This document shows positions 43,557 through 55,371 of a stretch of 64,000 nucleotides of DNA, piece by piece. How positions within the stretch are numbered: the stretch's first letter is position 1; each line of letters opens with the position of its first letter. Where the stretch lies: contig VWND01000067.1 in NCBI GenBank assembly GCA_009599575.1, forward strand, positions 1,302,001 to 1,366,000, written 5' to 3'. Below the pieces are notes generated by a model. It saw nothing but the letters and a program-made list of their open reading frames with translations, was not told the origin of the DNA and made no database searches. The position numbers and the translations under genes are program-made. The DNA is from Blumeriella jaapii. Taxonomy: Eukaryota; Ascomycota; Leotiomycetes; Helotiales; Drepanopezizaceae.

Positions 43557-43832
43557 TATAAAACGGTAATATTTTGTATTAATAAAATTTGGTAGTTTTA
43601 ATTATAGTCGAGGCATAAACTTTTCCGAAACCTTTTGCTACTGATTATTTTTAACAGGTATAAAAGCAAAGCACTTTTTTAAATAGTATTATAGGCACGC
43701 AGCCCAATTTATACTTTTATTTATTTATTTATTTTTTTTTCAGTTTTTTCTAGGGATTCCCTAGACTATTTTACCTATTTATATATGGCCGTATCAGTTT
43801 GGTTTTCCTATCTACTTTTATATTATTACGCA
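43557..43832 (+). repeat. Gypsy-B1 3' LTR (about 276 bp)
   Basis: Starts TATAAAACGGTAATATTTTG, the RIP form of the TGTAAAACGGTGATACTTTG start of the B2 LTR. It ends ATTACGCA. It shares the TATA box TATAAAAG (43659-43666). Directly right of it LINE-2 ORF2 sequence starts. Confidence 0.87.
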
Positions 43833-43837
43833 AAATA

Positions 43838-45462
43838 ATAATTACGCTTTTTCGATTATAATCGACGATAGAATTACGATCTTTTGTATTATTACAGCGA
43901 AAAAAAGCGAGCAATCCGCGCTGCGCTAGCTAAAAGTTTGGTTCGATCGAAAGCTTATTTTTAAACGATACGTTAAAAAACGCGCAAGCAAAGTACGACA
44001 AGCGGCGTAATATATTAAAAGCTTCGGCCGAATTAATAATAATTTTCCGGCCAACGCGCTGCGAAAAGCAGTAATTATTTGTATTTTCTTTTCGATATTA
44101 TTTAAAACCGAAATTTAATACGCAAGTCGTACGAAATTTAAACGCCGAACCGGACGAAACAGCTAAATTAATATCCGTTTTTGCGGTTATATCGATTTAA
44201 TATAAAAAATTATTATTTTGGCCGTACGAAAAATATTTCTTATATAACGCATTATTTTTTTTATTATAATAATACGAAACGCAGGCTTTTTTTTCGCAAG
44301 CGCGGTTTTAAAAAAAGCTAAAGCACGTTTTGCGATAAAATTGCAAATCGTAAACGAAGCGCATTTTTTAATTTAACGCATTTTTATTTTAATAATTTTT
44401 CGAAACAGATACGCGGATATATATATAATCGTTAAAACGAAGATTTAGCGCTTCGGCGATATTTTTTTATAAATTCGCATTTTTCGCTCGGCAGCCGCAT
44501 CGATTTTATTATAAGCCTTAAAAAGAAAAAGGCCGCGGAAAATTTTAAAAAATAATAAGCAGAACTATTTTTTGAAAACGTTACGATTTTCTCGGACGGC
44601 TGCGAAAAATATAAAAACGGCGCTTATTTCGTAAGCTACGAATACGCTATTTATTAAAACCGCAAGCAAATAGCGTTTAAATACGGCTCGATAAATAATT
44701 ATTTTTACGTTTTCGACGTAAAAGCGATAAAAGTATAAAAAAGCTTGCAAAAGGCTGCGAGCATATCAATCGAAATGCGCATGCAAAAGCTATAAATATA
44801 TATCGATAATATTTTAATAATCTAAAAAATACGCGGAATATTTTTTTTTTTTTAATAAGCTTTTTTAGTTTGCTAAAAAATAATAGAAATACACGACGTA
44901 AAAGTTAAATAAGCATCGGGATATACGAGCATCGAAAACAACGAGGCCGCCGATAAATTAGCAAATACGAATATAAAAAAAAAATTTAAAATAAAAGTTT
45001 TACGTCCGAACCGATTGTAAATAAAATACGCTCCGATTTTAAGAAAATGCGAAATTCGCATCGAAGCCGCTAATAAAAAACAGTTAGCAAAAAGCTTTTA
45101 CGAAATTATAAGCGATAAAACCCGGTTTACGCAATTAAACTTTTGCCGAAGCTCGATATACCGAAATGACTGTTTTATTATTATTTAGCGATCAAAATCA
45201 TTTATAAAAATTACGAATAATATTACGTTAAATATAATTATATCGACGCCGAATTGCGTTGCAAATGCAAAAAGTTTAAAATTTTATTGCATTTAATATT
45301 ATACCGCCGCGCGATTAAAGGTTTTTTTGGTTAGTTTAAAAAAACTCGATTAAACGCTTTTTTTCGAACCGAGCGAAAAGCCGTGATATTTTTTAAAAAC
45401 TTGCTTTACGAGCCAAAGAATTTTGTAACGTTTTTACGCGTTATTATTACAATTTTTTAAAT
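43838..45462 (+). pseudogene. LINE-2 ORF2: RT thumb, RNase H, zinc knuckle (relic)
   Basis: RT end: VWFDRKLIFKRYVKKRASKV and FPANALRKAVIICIFFSILF (near 43930-44110), which match the post-palm region of Tad1-type LINEs. RNase H: VTIFSDGCEKYKNGAYFV (near 44580, first Asp kept), FYVFDVKAI, IYIDNIL and NNEAADKLAN (near 44937-44966). The knuckle RCKCKKFKI lies near 45257. More RIP-altered than LINE-1. Confidence 0.83.
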
Positions 45463-45990
45463 ATAACTAATTTTATTATACGTATATTATTTGTTTTAAT
45501 CGAATGCAATTCGAACAAAATAAGCTGCGTACGGCCGCGCGAAGCGACGTTATAGCGGAGCGAATATTATTATATATATTTATATAACAAATGCTTTTTT
45601 ATTTTAATAAGCGCAAGCTTGTTTTTAGCTTTTGGTTTTTAAATTCGGATATTTAAATATTGCTTTTTTTTTTTTTCGATTTATTAATTATATTATTATG
45701 CGTTTTTACGCAATCGACAAATTATATTTTAATCGATGCCGTATACATATTTCTTAGGCTTTTTTCTAGGCTTTACGCTTATATATTTTATTAACGGATC
45801 ATCGCAAAAAACGGCGAAAAGCGTAATCGACAGCAGCTTTAGCTATATTAATACGAATTGCTTTCGAAGTCGTACTTTGTATTTAATTTCTTAGCTTAGC
45901 ACGTTTCCGTACTTTTTGAGAAATCCTAGAATAGCAGCTTTTCGGCTGCATTCCGCTAGACGTTAATTAATATTATTATTATTATTATTT
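45463..45990 (+). other. LINE-2 3' UTR with terminal hairpin
   Basis: Parallel to the LINE-1 tail. CTTAGCACG is followed by the hairpin GCAGCT-TTTC-GGCTGC (45934-45949; one G-U pair replaces G-C), then TAGACGTTAATTAAT and ATT repeats. Confidence 0.78.
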
Positions 45991-47578
45991 CTCGATTGTA
46001 TAATAATACACAAGCTTTTCTGCGTCATACAAAAGTATAAAAAAATTAAAAGACGCCTTTTTCTTTTTTCCGTATTAATATAATATATAAAACGCCGAAA
46101 ACGGCTATTACGATAAAAATAAATATTAAAACCGAAACGACAATTTTTTTACTTAAATCTTTTATAAAAAAGCTGGTAAAATGGTAAAAGTCGAAGTTTT
46201 AATTATTTTACAAAAACGATTTGCTTACCACGCTTTTACAAAGTTTAATTTTATAAATCTTTTAATTCAGAAAAACGATAAACCCTTATTAAAAACGTAT
46301 ATTTCAGGTTCGAAATACTTTTTACACAAATTTTAAAGATTTTTTCTAGATTCAAATGCAGCTGGCAAATTTTTAAATAATATATTTTAATTTAAAACTT
46401 TTAAAAAATTATTATTCCAGCTTGCTTTTGATTCTTTTTTAAAAAAATACGATTAGCTTTAAGATAACTTTTGCAAATATTTAAAAAACAGTTTTTGTTG
46501 CAATATTTATTAGCAAAATCAAATTTTATATTATTAATACTAATATTTTTTTTTAAATCTGTTTAAAAAATATAAATACTTTTTATATTTATTTCGATAA
46601 TTTATATAATATGTTTGTACAAAAAAACGGCTTTGGCGTATTAATAATTCGGAAATAAAAACATTTATTTATACTGTTTAATACCCAAAAAACTTTATTT
46701 TGCTATTTTACAAAACTCGAATTACGTCAGATTTACAAACATTAAAAGCACTTTTTTATATAACGCTTTGCAATTATTTTAAAACGAGCAAAGCAGAAAT
46801 TCGAAACTGCTATCCTGGAAAAAATTGCAAAATACTATTTCCAATGCTTATTATACGAACAAGCCTTTCGCCGATTTAAAATTTTACTAAAAAACCATTA
46901 CGAATTTGTTTATTCGGTAATTATAAATATTATATATATTAACGGCGACCCGGTCTTTTTTGTCGTAAATTCAGCCACCATTTACAATTCTAATAGTTTT
47001 TTGAAGAATATAATTGTAAAACACGTATAAAATACATTTCGGCTGCATTAAATCGATTTTTATTTAAATCCACCAGATATAATTATTATTAATTCAAAAA
47101 CCAATCTAACTTTTTAAAAGTTTCGTTAATAGGCACGTTTTATAAAATTTAATATTAAAATCGTTTTTATTAAAGTTTATAATAATATTAGCAAAATAAA
47201 ACGTTATTACGGCCTTTTTAAACGAATTTATAATATTTTAAAAAAGCAATTAAAAAATAAAAGCTTCGATAAACATATAATTTTAAAAATAGCTTTTAAA
47301 ATTATAATCGATATTGCAAATTCAAATAGTATTATATCCATTTTATTAATATACGATATATACTTCCGTTTATCGGAAACAAACGCTTTTTTTGCTTTTG
47401 TAATAAAAAAACGTAATGCATTGCGCTTTGCAATTTAAGAAATTCGGCGAATCCAGGCCGAACGCAAGGTTTCGGAAGCTTTACGCATTAAAAATGGCCC
47501 GAATACTTTGGAAACATTTAATTTCCTTTTGCAATTAGACGTACGCGTATACAAAAAAAAAATTGGTCAGGCCCTTAC
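45991..47578 (+). mobile_element. Copia-2b: Ty1/Copia relic, oldest layer seen
   Basis: Collinear with Copia-2a 55812-57393 but much more RIP-altered. It begins at the LINE-2 insertion and is cut at 47578 by the Copia-2a LTR after GGCCCTTAC. The same string continues uninterrupted in Copia-2a (CCCTTACAAGC near 57391). The rest of the element should lie right of the window, beyond Copia-2a. Confidence 0.85.
46000..47578 (+). pseudogene. Copia-2b protease to integrase region (relic)
   Basis: Heavily mutated counterpart of the Copia-2a integrase. The core is recognisable near 46925-47110 (YINGDPVFFVVNSATIYNSNSFLKNIIVKHV, with Asn at the first Asp) and LLIYDIYFRLSETNAFFAFV near 47340-47400. ALRIKNGPNTLETFNFLLQL follows near 47482. 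Nearly every Gln and Trp codon has become a stop. Confidence 0.78.
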
Positions 47579-47755
47579 TGTGGGTATATGGTGGTGGCTG
47601 ATCATGCGCACAATCACATGATCAGACCACGTGACGAAGGTAGGCTGCAAGCGTGCAGCCCTACCTACATATATCCGTGCGATAGCTAGTTTACTTTTTA
47701 AATCTTTTTCGCAATACAATCCCAGTTATTGCAATATCTCAACTGTGTATACACA
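47579..47755 (+). repeat. Copia-2a 5' LTR (end uncertain)
   Basis: Starts TGTGGGTATATGGTGG at the break in Copia-2b. A likely end is TATACACA at 47755, inverted to the start; an alternative end is ATATCAACA near 47780. It carries CACGTG (47628-47633) and other CA/TG-rich, RIP-poor sequence. No second LTR is in the window to settle the end. Confidence 0.7.
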
Positions 47756-49542
47756 ACCCCCCTTTTATATGATATCAACACTGATTAGTGGTTGATTTTA
47801 CTGTTAACTACAAAGCAGCTAGGTTTATTAAAAAAAAGTAGCAAAACGGTGCAAAAAGCGACTTTTTTCTGCACTTGGAGCTACGCTAAGATCGACGACT
47901 TCTTCGAAATAGCTAAGATCAGGTACTAGGAGATGACCCTTTGATTGTACGCGTTTTATACGCTCGCGCCTAGCCTGCGCAACAACCAAAACCAAAATTA
48001 ATAAAAACCCATTTATTTGCGCCAAGCCCGAGCTTGCAGCCTGCGCACCAAAAACAGCAACAATCTAATTCGACCTTACAATTAATCTATTTTGCAACCT
48101 TTCTAATTGCAAGCAAAAGCAACCAAGATATCGAGAATGTTTTCCTACCCTATTCGAAACTTTTTATTCGACCTAGATTTCGAAATCGATACCGACTTTT
48201 GGCTGAAACAATTCAAACCAAAATCAGCTATTTATTAAACCGCTTCTGTTGTAAATGGATAAATCTACTTTTTTTTAGACCGATACAAAACAAAACACAA
48301 ATACGTTTAAAAACAAGCCTTATAAAAGCTTTTCCAAAAAGATTTTGATAATTGAAACGCCGATTTATTTAATATTGCATACGCTTTTTTAAAACGCAGT
48401 TTCTACAATCATTTGTTTACTTATGGAATTAACATGGCCTTATTTACAAAAAAACGAAACGGTAGCTATGCAAATCGCTTAGCAGCAGTACTTCAGAAGG
48501 ATAAACCTACCTTTTTTACTTTTGCAAATAAAAAACGACAACAGATAAAAATTAAAGGACTTAGCTACGAGATGGCTTTTAAAAATAAAAAAAAAAACTT
48601 ATTTTTGCTTTTTTTATTTAAATCAATTGCTGGGAGCGAAAATTATTATAATAATAGAAATACTTATATCGAAAATAATAAAAATAGATTTCAAAAGGCA
48701 AAAGACAGCCTAGCCAACGTTTATACGTTACGAACAACCAAAATACCTATCAAAAGTAGCGATAATAGCGTACGTAATACATTTTTTATATAAGGCAAAA
48801 CGTTATATAATTTCAAAAACAAAACGAAGATTCCTAAAGTTAAGGGTAACGATTTTAACCCTTTCGATAAACTTTTAAGCGACGACGAAAAAGTCAGACC
48901 TTATAAAAAAAACGATTTTGCATAGTTAGTTCTGAATTTTAGCAAAATGTATTATAAGAATAAAATAAAATACGAAAAAAAAGTATAGGATATATTTTAT
49001 ATAAAGCTAAAGAAATTCTATAATTTGTGCGATTTATGCAATTTCTCCGAAAGCCTGTACGCAAAAGCCTTTTCATATATGTTTAAAAAAGCAGCTAACG
49101 CTTATTACTGCAATATTATAATTCGTAAAAACTATCAGTTTGGCGTAATAATTAATCTTATAAAAGCTTATTTCGAAACGATTAAAAACCGCAAGCTTTA
49201 TCTAACTGCATAGCGTACAATTATATACAAAGGAATATAAGCTGAAAACTTTGGCAAATCGCGCTTGGAATATTTAAAGATGATATTCGAGAAATTAGCG
49301 CTGTGTCAATAAGCTTTTATTAAAAAGTACGAATCAGACAATTATTTGCGAAACCAGGTTATTAACGTTTGCAATAGCGTACAAAAATGCAGACACGCCT
49401 TAATAGATTTTGTAAATACGTATAAAAACGTCGCATCCCAGTTACGCAATGCAATTAAAATTATTAAACGAAAAGTTTAATTGCGAAAGTTGATTTTTAT
49501 TATTTTCCAGCTTTTTTAAACTTTTGCAAATCAAAACGAAAG
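47756..49542 (+). pseudogene. Copia-2a leader and gag, 5' part (relic)
   Basis: Fairly long frames survive: 48034-48348, 48413-48793 and 49025-49213 (LCDLCNFSESLYAKAFSYMF). Near 49365 it reads VINVCNSVQKCRHALIDFVN and QLRNAIKIIKRK, typical of the C-terminal capsid helices in this fungal Copia type, before the Arg/Gly-rich stretch at 55560. Fewer stops than in the Gypsy copies. The minus frame 47828-48025 is a shadow. Confidence 0.68.
49538..49542 (+). repeat. Gypsy-A3 target-site duplication, left copy (GAAAG)
   Basis: GAAAG, repeated at 55545-55549. Confidence 0.92.
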
Positions 49543-49715
49543 TGTGAGGGGATGAGACGTCAGTTCGTTGGTCACGTGGTCCGAAGATCACGTTGTTGTC
49601 ACGTGACATCGGAGCCCGCATACACTGTATCTTAGATTTCGCAGCACCTTTAACTTAGAATCTCGTAATTAATGCAATTTATCTACGAACCTTTTGCTCG
49701 TTCGCACCTTTGATA
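49543..49715 (+). repeat. Gypsy-A3 5' LTR (173 bp)
   Basis: Starts TGTGAGGGGATGAGACG, the least mutated start of all six Gypsy-A LTRs, and ends CACCTTTGATA (from CCCCTGACA). Two CACGTG boxes at 49573-49578 and 49600-49605. Confidence 0.95.
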
Positions 49716-49716
49716 T

Positions 49717-49725
49717 ATTAACTAC
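49717..49725 (+). other. Gypsy-A3 putative primer-binding site (self-priming type)
   Basis: ATTAACTAC, one base after the LTR. It is exactly complementary to GTAGTTAAT inside the 3' LTR of this element (55494-55502) and inside the A4 LTR; in the A3 5' LTR that site is mutated to GTAATTAAT. Tf1-type chromoviruses prime minus-strand synthesis with the 5' end of their own RNA folded on such a site. Confidence 0.45.
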
Positions 49726-50670
49726 CAAATCTTCTTAACACTTCTATTTAGCCCTCGAGCTGAAAAGGCCTGCCAATTCTGTTTTGCTTTTGCGTATATA
49801 AAAAATTAACAAACTTTATCGCGATAACAACTTTTATAACAATAACTTTTACGATTTTTTAAAAATAATCTTTACGATACGAAACTACAAAACGACAATT
49901 TTTTTTAATAAAAAACTTATATTTAAAAAACCCCGTTTTGCTTTTGCTTATATTCCGGAATAAAATATATTTTACGCTTTTTTTTTAACGAATTATATCG
50001 GACTATCTCAAGCTGTCGGAACTTTTTAATTGCTTTATTTTGGGACATTTTAAATACTCCGACCAAATCGTCGCCGCTCTGATCGCTAATACGAAAGCCT
50101 GTTTTCGCGAAATTTTCGATATTTTTGCTTACGCGGTAAAGCAAAACGATATAATAATATCGCTTAAAGCTAAACTGAATAATCTAGCTTAAAAGCTGGA
50201 TGTTTAAACGATACAATACTAAAAAAAAAAAGCATTTTAAAAAAAAATGATTTAAAATTACGAAGCCGAATTCGTTAATCTCCGAAAATAAGCTTTTGTC
50301 AGCCAAAATATTACACCGAACATTTCAAATATAAAAAAAAACGTTTGCTTTTTCCGACTTCGATAAATTCACAAATTCGGGCGGCACCGGCAACGTTACG
50401 AAGCATTTTACCATTTTTTTTTAAAATATAATTTTAAAGCTTCGTTTTAATTAAAACTGGTATGCGATCGAATAGAATCGTATAAATTTTTTTTTTTTTG
50501 TTTTTCCGATACAGCCAAAAGCGCTTTATAAAAAGATTTACGTACGAACGGCATTTTTTCCTATTTAATTATTGCAAAAATAATTTAAGTTTTATAATAA
50601 TCGTTCGGCGTTTTTAATTAACAAGCAAATATATTTAAAAAAAATTTGTTTTTTAAACAAAGCAATTAAT

Positions 50671-50704
<34 letters not shown>

Positions 50705-51330
50705 TGGAAATTAAAAGCTATATTAAATTTAATAACGAAACCGCTATCGCTATTTTGCGCGAAGCTTTTTATTTTAATATAATTATTCGTTTATCGTATA
50801 TTAACTTTTTTAATTTAAAAACCGATTTTATTAGTTTTTGCGCTTAAATACGCGAAACCGACATCGTTTTTCGATAATTAAATCTTAATTATTATAAAAC
50901 CGAAAGCCGTAATACGAAAATCACTTTTTCCGCTTTTATATTTAAAATTGCTATTACGATTATTATTCAAAGCGATTTTATAAATTTTAGCGCTATCCAA
51001 ACCAAAGCAATTATATAAATCGCAGCCGATATAGCCAAAAACAAACGCTTAATAAATAATACCGAAAAGTTAATTCGCCGAATTTATCTTTTTGCTAATA
51101 ACTTTTGCTTTTGATATATCAGCGATAAATACCGCGCTGCTAATTGCCCCGATTTCTTTTAAATTAAAATTAAGGCCGAAGCAAAAAAGTCGGGAAATTA
51201 ACTGTTTTTGATAATTATTATTATTAGAGATTTTTGAAAAATAAATTAAAAATATTTGCTTTAAACGGCGTTCCGGAATTATATTTAATATTGCTTTGTA
51301 TTATAACTACTAATAATATATATATTAAAA
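49726..51330 (+). pseudogene. Gypsy-A3 leader and gag with zinc knuckle (relic)
   Basis: Leader to about 50200, then gag. A knuckle is still readable at 51106-51147: Cys, x2, Tyr (for Cys), x4, Tyr (for His), x4, Cys, with exact CCHC spacing. A4 has the same at 61594-61635. An uninterrupted T run at 50669-50701 lies in gag. The minus frame 49923-50144, also seen in A2 and A4, is a shadow of the leader and gag start. Confidence 0.75.
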
Positions 51331-51960
51331 CCTATTTTTTAAACGATTCCGAAGCTACCGATAATTTTATTAATTATTTTTTCGTATAATATTACGAATT
51401 AACTTTTGTTTTATTTACTAATCTACGTAAATTTACCGTGGTTAACGAACGTTTTTTTATTTACGGCGACGTTATTTATTAAATTTTTTTTAAATTAATA
51501 TCGTTCGTTATACCGAACGAATTATAACTTTTATTATAATACTAGAAAAATACGATTTTATTTTAGGCAAACTTTGGCTTAAAACATACAATTCCTATAT
51601 TAATTAAATTACGAATACCTTTTGTTTTAATTCAGATTTTTATCGTTCCAATTGTTTATTCCAGAACTTTTATTAATTAACTGTTTTAAATTTAGTTTAA
51701 AAACGCTATTTTTATAAGTTAATCGTTTAATTAGCTTTTTTTCGCCGTACAAAAGCTGCTGCTTTTAATATTTTATTTTTTTAGCCCGGAATCGAAATAT
51801 TTTCAGTTTTATTATACGAAATCGACTAACGTTTACAAAAACTCGGCGTTATAATTAAAAACGATCCTAATTTTGTATTATTAAAAATAAATTAATTACG
51901 ACGAAAAATTTTTTAAACTAAACGATAATATTTATCAGCTGAATTTTACTTCGCTAGAAC
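51331..51960 (+). pseudogene. Gypsy-A3 protease and linker (relic)
   Basis: The active-site loop reads LNDSEATDNFIN, with Asp at 51345-51347 and Glu for Gly. A4 reads LNDFGAIDNFIN (61836-61847). Together they imply an ancestral Asp-Ser-Gly-Ala. A later FQANFGLKH-like block (near 51560) matches the ILGxxWL motif region. Confidence 0.78.
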
Positions 51961-52840
51961 CTTTTTAAAAAATATTCGTTTAGCTTTCTAAACCAAACCG
52001 CTAATCGACTTTCGAATAAAACTATTTTAATATTACTATTACTATTTGGCCGCTTTCGACTTTATTAAAACTAATAAACTTACGCTTTATAAAAAAAGCG
52101 TTAATTATACGATAAAATTTCGTTTTGGCGTAATATTTTTATACGGTTTTTTATATAATATATCAGTTGACGAATTTTAAATTTTACGCAAGTTTTTAAA
52201 AAAAAACCTCGAAAAAGGCTGGATTCGAGCTGGCTTTTTTTTCGCCGCTTTTCCAATTTTATTTGCAAAAAAACCAAAAGGCGGATTGCGTTTTTGCGTC
52301 GATTACAAAGCTTTTAACGCTATAATAATTAAAAACCGATATTTTTTGCTATTAGTTTAAAAAATATTTTTTCGATTAAGCAAAGCGAAGTTTTATATTA
52401 AACTTAACGTTTTCGCCGCTTTTAACAAAATTCGAATAAAAAAAGGCCATAAATAACTTATTGCGTTTAATACGAAATACGGTTTATTCGAATCGTTGGT
52501 TATGCTTTTCGGTTTATACAACGCTTTTGCCATTTTTTAATTTCGTATAAACGATATTTTACGATTTTATTTAAATATTTTTTGCATAATTTATATAAAC
52601 GATATTTTAATTTATTTAAACGATTTTTAAAAATATAGAAAACACGTTAACTTCGTTTTTTAAGCTTTTTCCGACGCTGGCCTGCAATTAAATATAAAAA
52701 AATGCGAATTTGAAATTTAAAAAGTCGTTTATTTAAAAATGATTATTTTTATTACTAAAATTAAAATAAACTTTAAAAAATTAAAAGCTATTATTAGCTA
52801 AAACCTTTTTTCTAACGTTAAAAACGTATAAGCGTTTTTA
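51961..52840 (+). pseudogene. Gypsy-A3 reverse transcriptase (relic)
   Basis: RT entry near 52195 (FLKKNLEKGWIRAGFF), AFPILFAKKPKGGLRFCVDY near 52245-52305, KLNVFAAFNKIRIKKGH near 52400, then [14 protein letters not shown] near 52497 and the palm motif [12 protein letters not shown] from 52592. The first Asp is Asn, codon 52598-52600. Frameshifts and stops throughout. Confidence 0.87.
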
Positions 52841-53640
52841 GGTTTTGCAAATTTCTACCGACGCTTTATTAAAAGTTTTTTTCGCATCGTTATTCTTTTG
52901 GTAAATCTGACGAAAAAAAACATTAAATAGAACTTTAATAATAATTGTATTAAGGCTTTCGAATTTTTTAAATCAGCTTTTATTATTGCATTTATACTAT
53001 TTTATTTTAATTTTAATAAAAAGATTTTCGTTAAGACCGACGCTTTTAATTACGTTTTTTTAGGAATTTTTTTTTAGAAAAACGATATAAAAATGTTTTA
53101 TTTAATCGCGTTTATATTAAAAAAGTTCGATTTAACCGAATGCAATTACGAAATTTACGATAAAGAATTTTTCGCTATTATACGTTGCTTCGAAAATTAA
53201 CGAGCCGAATTACAAAAAGCTGCTTATTTAATTCGTATATTTATAAACTATCGAAACTTAAAATATTTTATAATAACCAAACAATTTAATCGACGTTAAA
53301 TACGCTGGAACGAGTTTTTAGCTGGTTTTGACTTCGTAGTTATATTTAAATCTGAAAAACAAAATAGCAAATCTGATTTTTTAACCCGACGTTTTTAAAA
53401 CCTTTCCTAGAATTTTTTATACGAAAAAATTCAGTTCCAAAACCAAGCTTTTTTTAAAAAGCATTATTTAATTAAAGTTTTAAACGCTTTTCCAACTTTA
53501 TTTAAACAAATACCCGAAGCAAACGACGAAAAGCTTTTACGATTATTAAACGAATATTATTTTATTAATAAGTTATGAATTGCTATTAAAAAAGAAATAC
53601 TTAAATCAAAAAGTATTTCGAAATTAAAAAACTTATAATC
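52841..53640 (+). pseudogene. Gypsy-A3 RNase H and spacer (relic)
   Basis: [12 protein letters not shown] near 52838, VKTDAFNYVFLGIF near 53033 with the first Asp kept, [22 protein letters not shown] near 53107, then a block ending near 53310. The spacer to integrase (LLKKKYLNQKVFRN-like) runs to 53640. Confidence 0.83.
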
Positions 53641-54885
53641 TTTCGAATATTTTATACGCAATAATAAATTGTATTTTCGAAACCGATTATACGTTTTAAA
53701 TACACCGAATTTAAATATTTTTATTCGTATTTGGCTTTTGCAAATGATTTATAATTTAATAAAAACAGGCTATTCCGGAAAAAACAAATTATACGAGATT
53801 ATTAGCAAAAATTATTATTGGCTATTGATTTTTAAAAATTGCACAAGATTTGTACGCAATTGCAACGGCTGTTTTCGTAATACAAATATTAATTAACGTT
53901 ATTAAAGATTATTTAAACTTTTGCTTATTTTTTTACGCCGTTGGAACTATATATTAATCGATTTCATAAGCTTTTTTCTTATAAAAAAGCACAAAAGTCG
54001 AAACAACTTAATTATAGTAGTAATATATCGCTTTTTCAAAAAACGATATTATATAGCTTGTTATTCAGTTATAAAAGCGTCAGATTTAGCCAAGCTGTTT
54101 TGTAAAAATATCTGGCGCTTATATAGTTTTTCCGATTTTATAATTTCAGACCGAGGCTTTTTGTTCGTTTTATAATTCTGGAAAGTTATTAATCACCGTT
54201 TCGGAATTAATATTACGCTATTTATTAGTTTTTATTCTGAAACAAATGGCTAAACCGAAAACGCAAACGCTTATTTACTTTTTTACTTAAAATAATTTAT
54301 TAAATACGCTTAAGAAAATTGGGAAGACTGGCTTTTTCTAGCCGAATTCGCAGCAAATAACGCTGTAAACGCTTTTATCGAAGTTTTCTTTTTTTACGCC
54401 AATAAAAGCTTTTACCCCCGATTAAGCTTTTTTTTACCCAAATTTATTTTAGTTTCGATTTTTCGCACGTTATAAATAGCAAACGCGAAAGAAAACGATT
54501 TTGCAAAAAAAATAAAAAAAATAAAACTATTATTACGTACGAATTTAATTTCAGCGCTGGCCGATTAAAAATATTATTTTAACCGATATCGCTAATCAGC
54601 TTTTGCTTATCGAATAAAAGATAGCGTGTTTTTTAATAGGCGTAATATTATTTCTATCAGATTAATTAAAAAGCTCGATAATAAGTTTTACGGTTTTTAT
54701 AAAATCGCCGAAGTTTTAAGCTTTTATAATTATAAATTAAAATTATTTTTCGAGCAAAAATTATTACATTTCGTTTTTTATATTAATTTGCTCAAACCTG
54801 CTTACAACGACTTTTTTCCAGAGCAGGAAAACCCTTTTTTATCATTTGTTTTTATCGACGCCGACGGCAGCTTATTATAAGTTAT
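53641..54885 (+). pseudogene. Gypsy-A3 integrase (relic)
   Basis: Zinc-binding part open at 53669-53896 (NCTRFVRNCNGCF). The core is open at 53921-54175 with LIDFISFF (first Asp) and SDFIISDRGFLFV (second Asp intact). ETNG near 54262 marks the QTDGQTE region. The C-terminal domain is open at 54626-54880 (KLDNKFYGFYKIAEVLSFYN). This is the best preserved stretch of the element. Confidence 0.87.
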
Positions 54886-55371
54886 AAACGCTATTTTCGA
54901 TTCTAAACGAAATCTCAACTTTTTTTATTTTATATAATAGCGCGGCTATAACGCCGAAAACTAGTTTTAAAAACTATTAAAAAACGTTATTAACGTATAC
55001 AGTTTTATAGCTAAATTCGTTATACGTTTTTTTTAGAAATCTTACCCGATCAAAGCAGAATTAGCTAAAATCAGAATTATCAACAGAAAACGTATCAAGT
55101 CGACGAATAACGAAAACGAGCTTTTACTATTAAAAAAAGCTTTTACAACCGTTACCAAATACAAAAAGACTGTTATTAATTCCTTTTTTATTATAAAAAA
55201 ATCAATTGTTCTGCTTCCGAAACTAAAAAAGCCTGCTTTTTCTACTATTTTTTTTACTATTTTAGCTGAACTTCGCACTCGTTTATAAAAACGCTTCGCG
55301 AACGAAGCTCGATTTATAGAAGTAGATTCCGACGACGAAGAAATTAAATGAAAATAGGAAGGAGGATTATA
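54886..55371 (+). pseudogene. Gypsy-A3 chromodomain and basic tail (relic)
   Basis: Chromodomain relic near 54886-55030: AIFDSKRNLNFFYF, two stops at the Trp/Gln site, then GYNAEN and NVINVYSFIAKFVIRFF. The tail is Lys-, Arg- and Ser-rich (AELAKIRIINRKRIKSTNN) and ends with DSDDEEIK near 55347. A purine tract (AGGAAGGAGGA, near 55355-55365) precedes the LTR. Confidence 0.8.

Larger units (their letters stand above)
18330..43832 (+). mobile_element. Gypsy-B1: Ty3/Gypsy element, host of five insertions
   Basis: Plus-strand element. Its pieces are 18330-21330, 22702-22933, 30447-35421 and 42757-43832, interrupted by the TIR element, Copia-1 and Gypsy-C, and cut at the left by Gypsy-B2. LINE-1 and the layers inside B2 are second-order insertions. 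Order: gag, protease, RT, RNase H, integrase, a long unexplained 3' region, 3' LTR. Its right flank is LINE-2 reverse transcriptase, so B1 was itself inserted in a LINE. The expected right TSD is AAATA (43833-43837). Confidence 0.9.
43838..45990 (+). mobile_element. LINE-2: Tad1-like LINE, 3' part, split by Gypsy-B1
   Basis: The right-hand piece of a LINE whose left piece lies outside the window, beyond B1. It begins inside RT and continues through RNase H, zinc knuckle, 3' UTR and a run of ATT triplets (45971-45988). Its right flank (TCGATTGTATAATAATACAC) is Copia-2b, as shown by the uninterrupted Copia-2a copy at 55812. Same subfamily as LINE-1 but longer at the 5' side. Confidence 0.88.
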
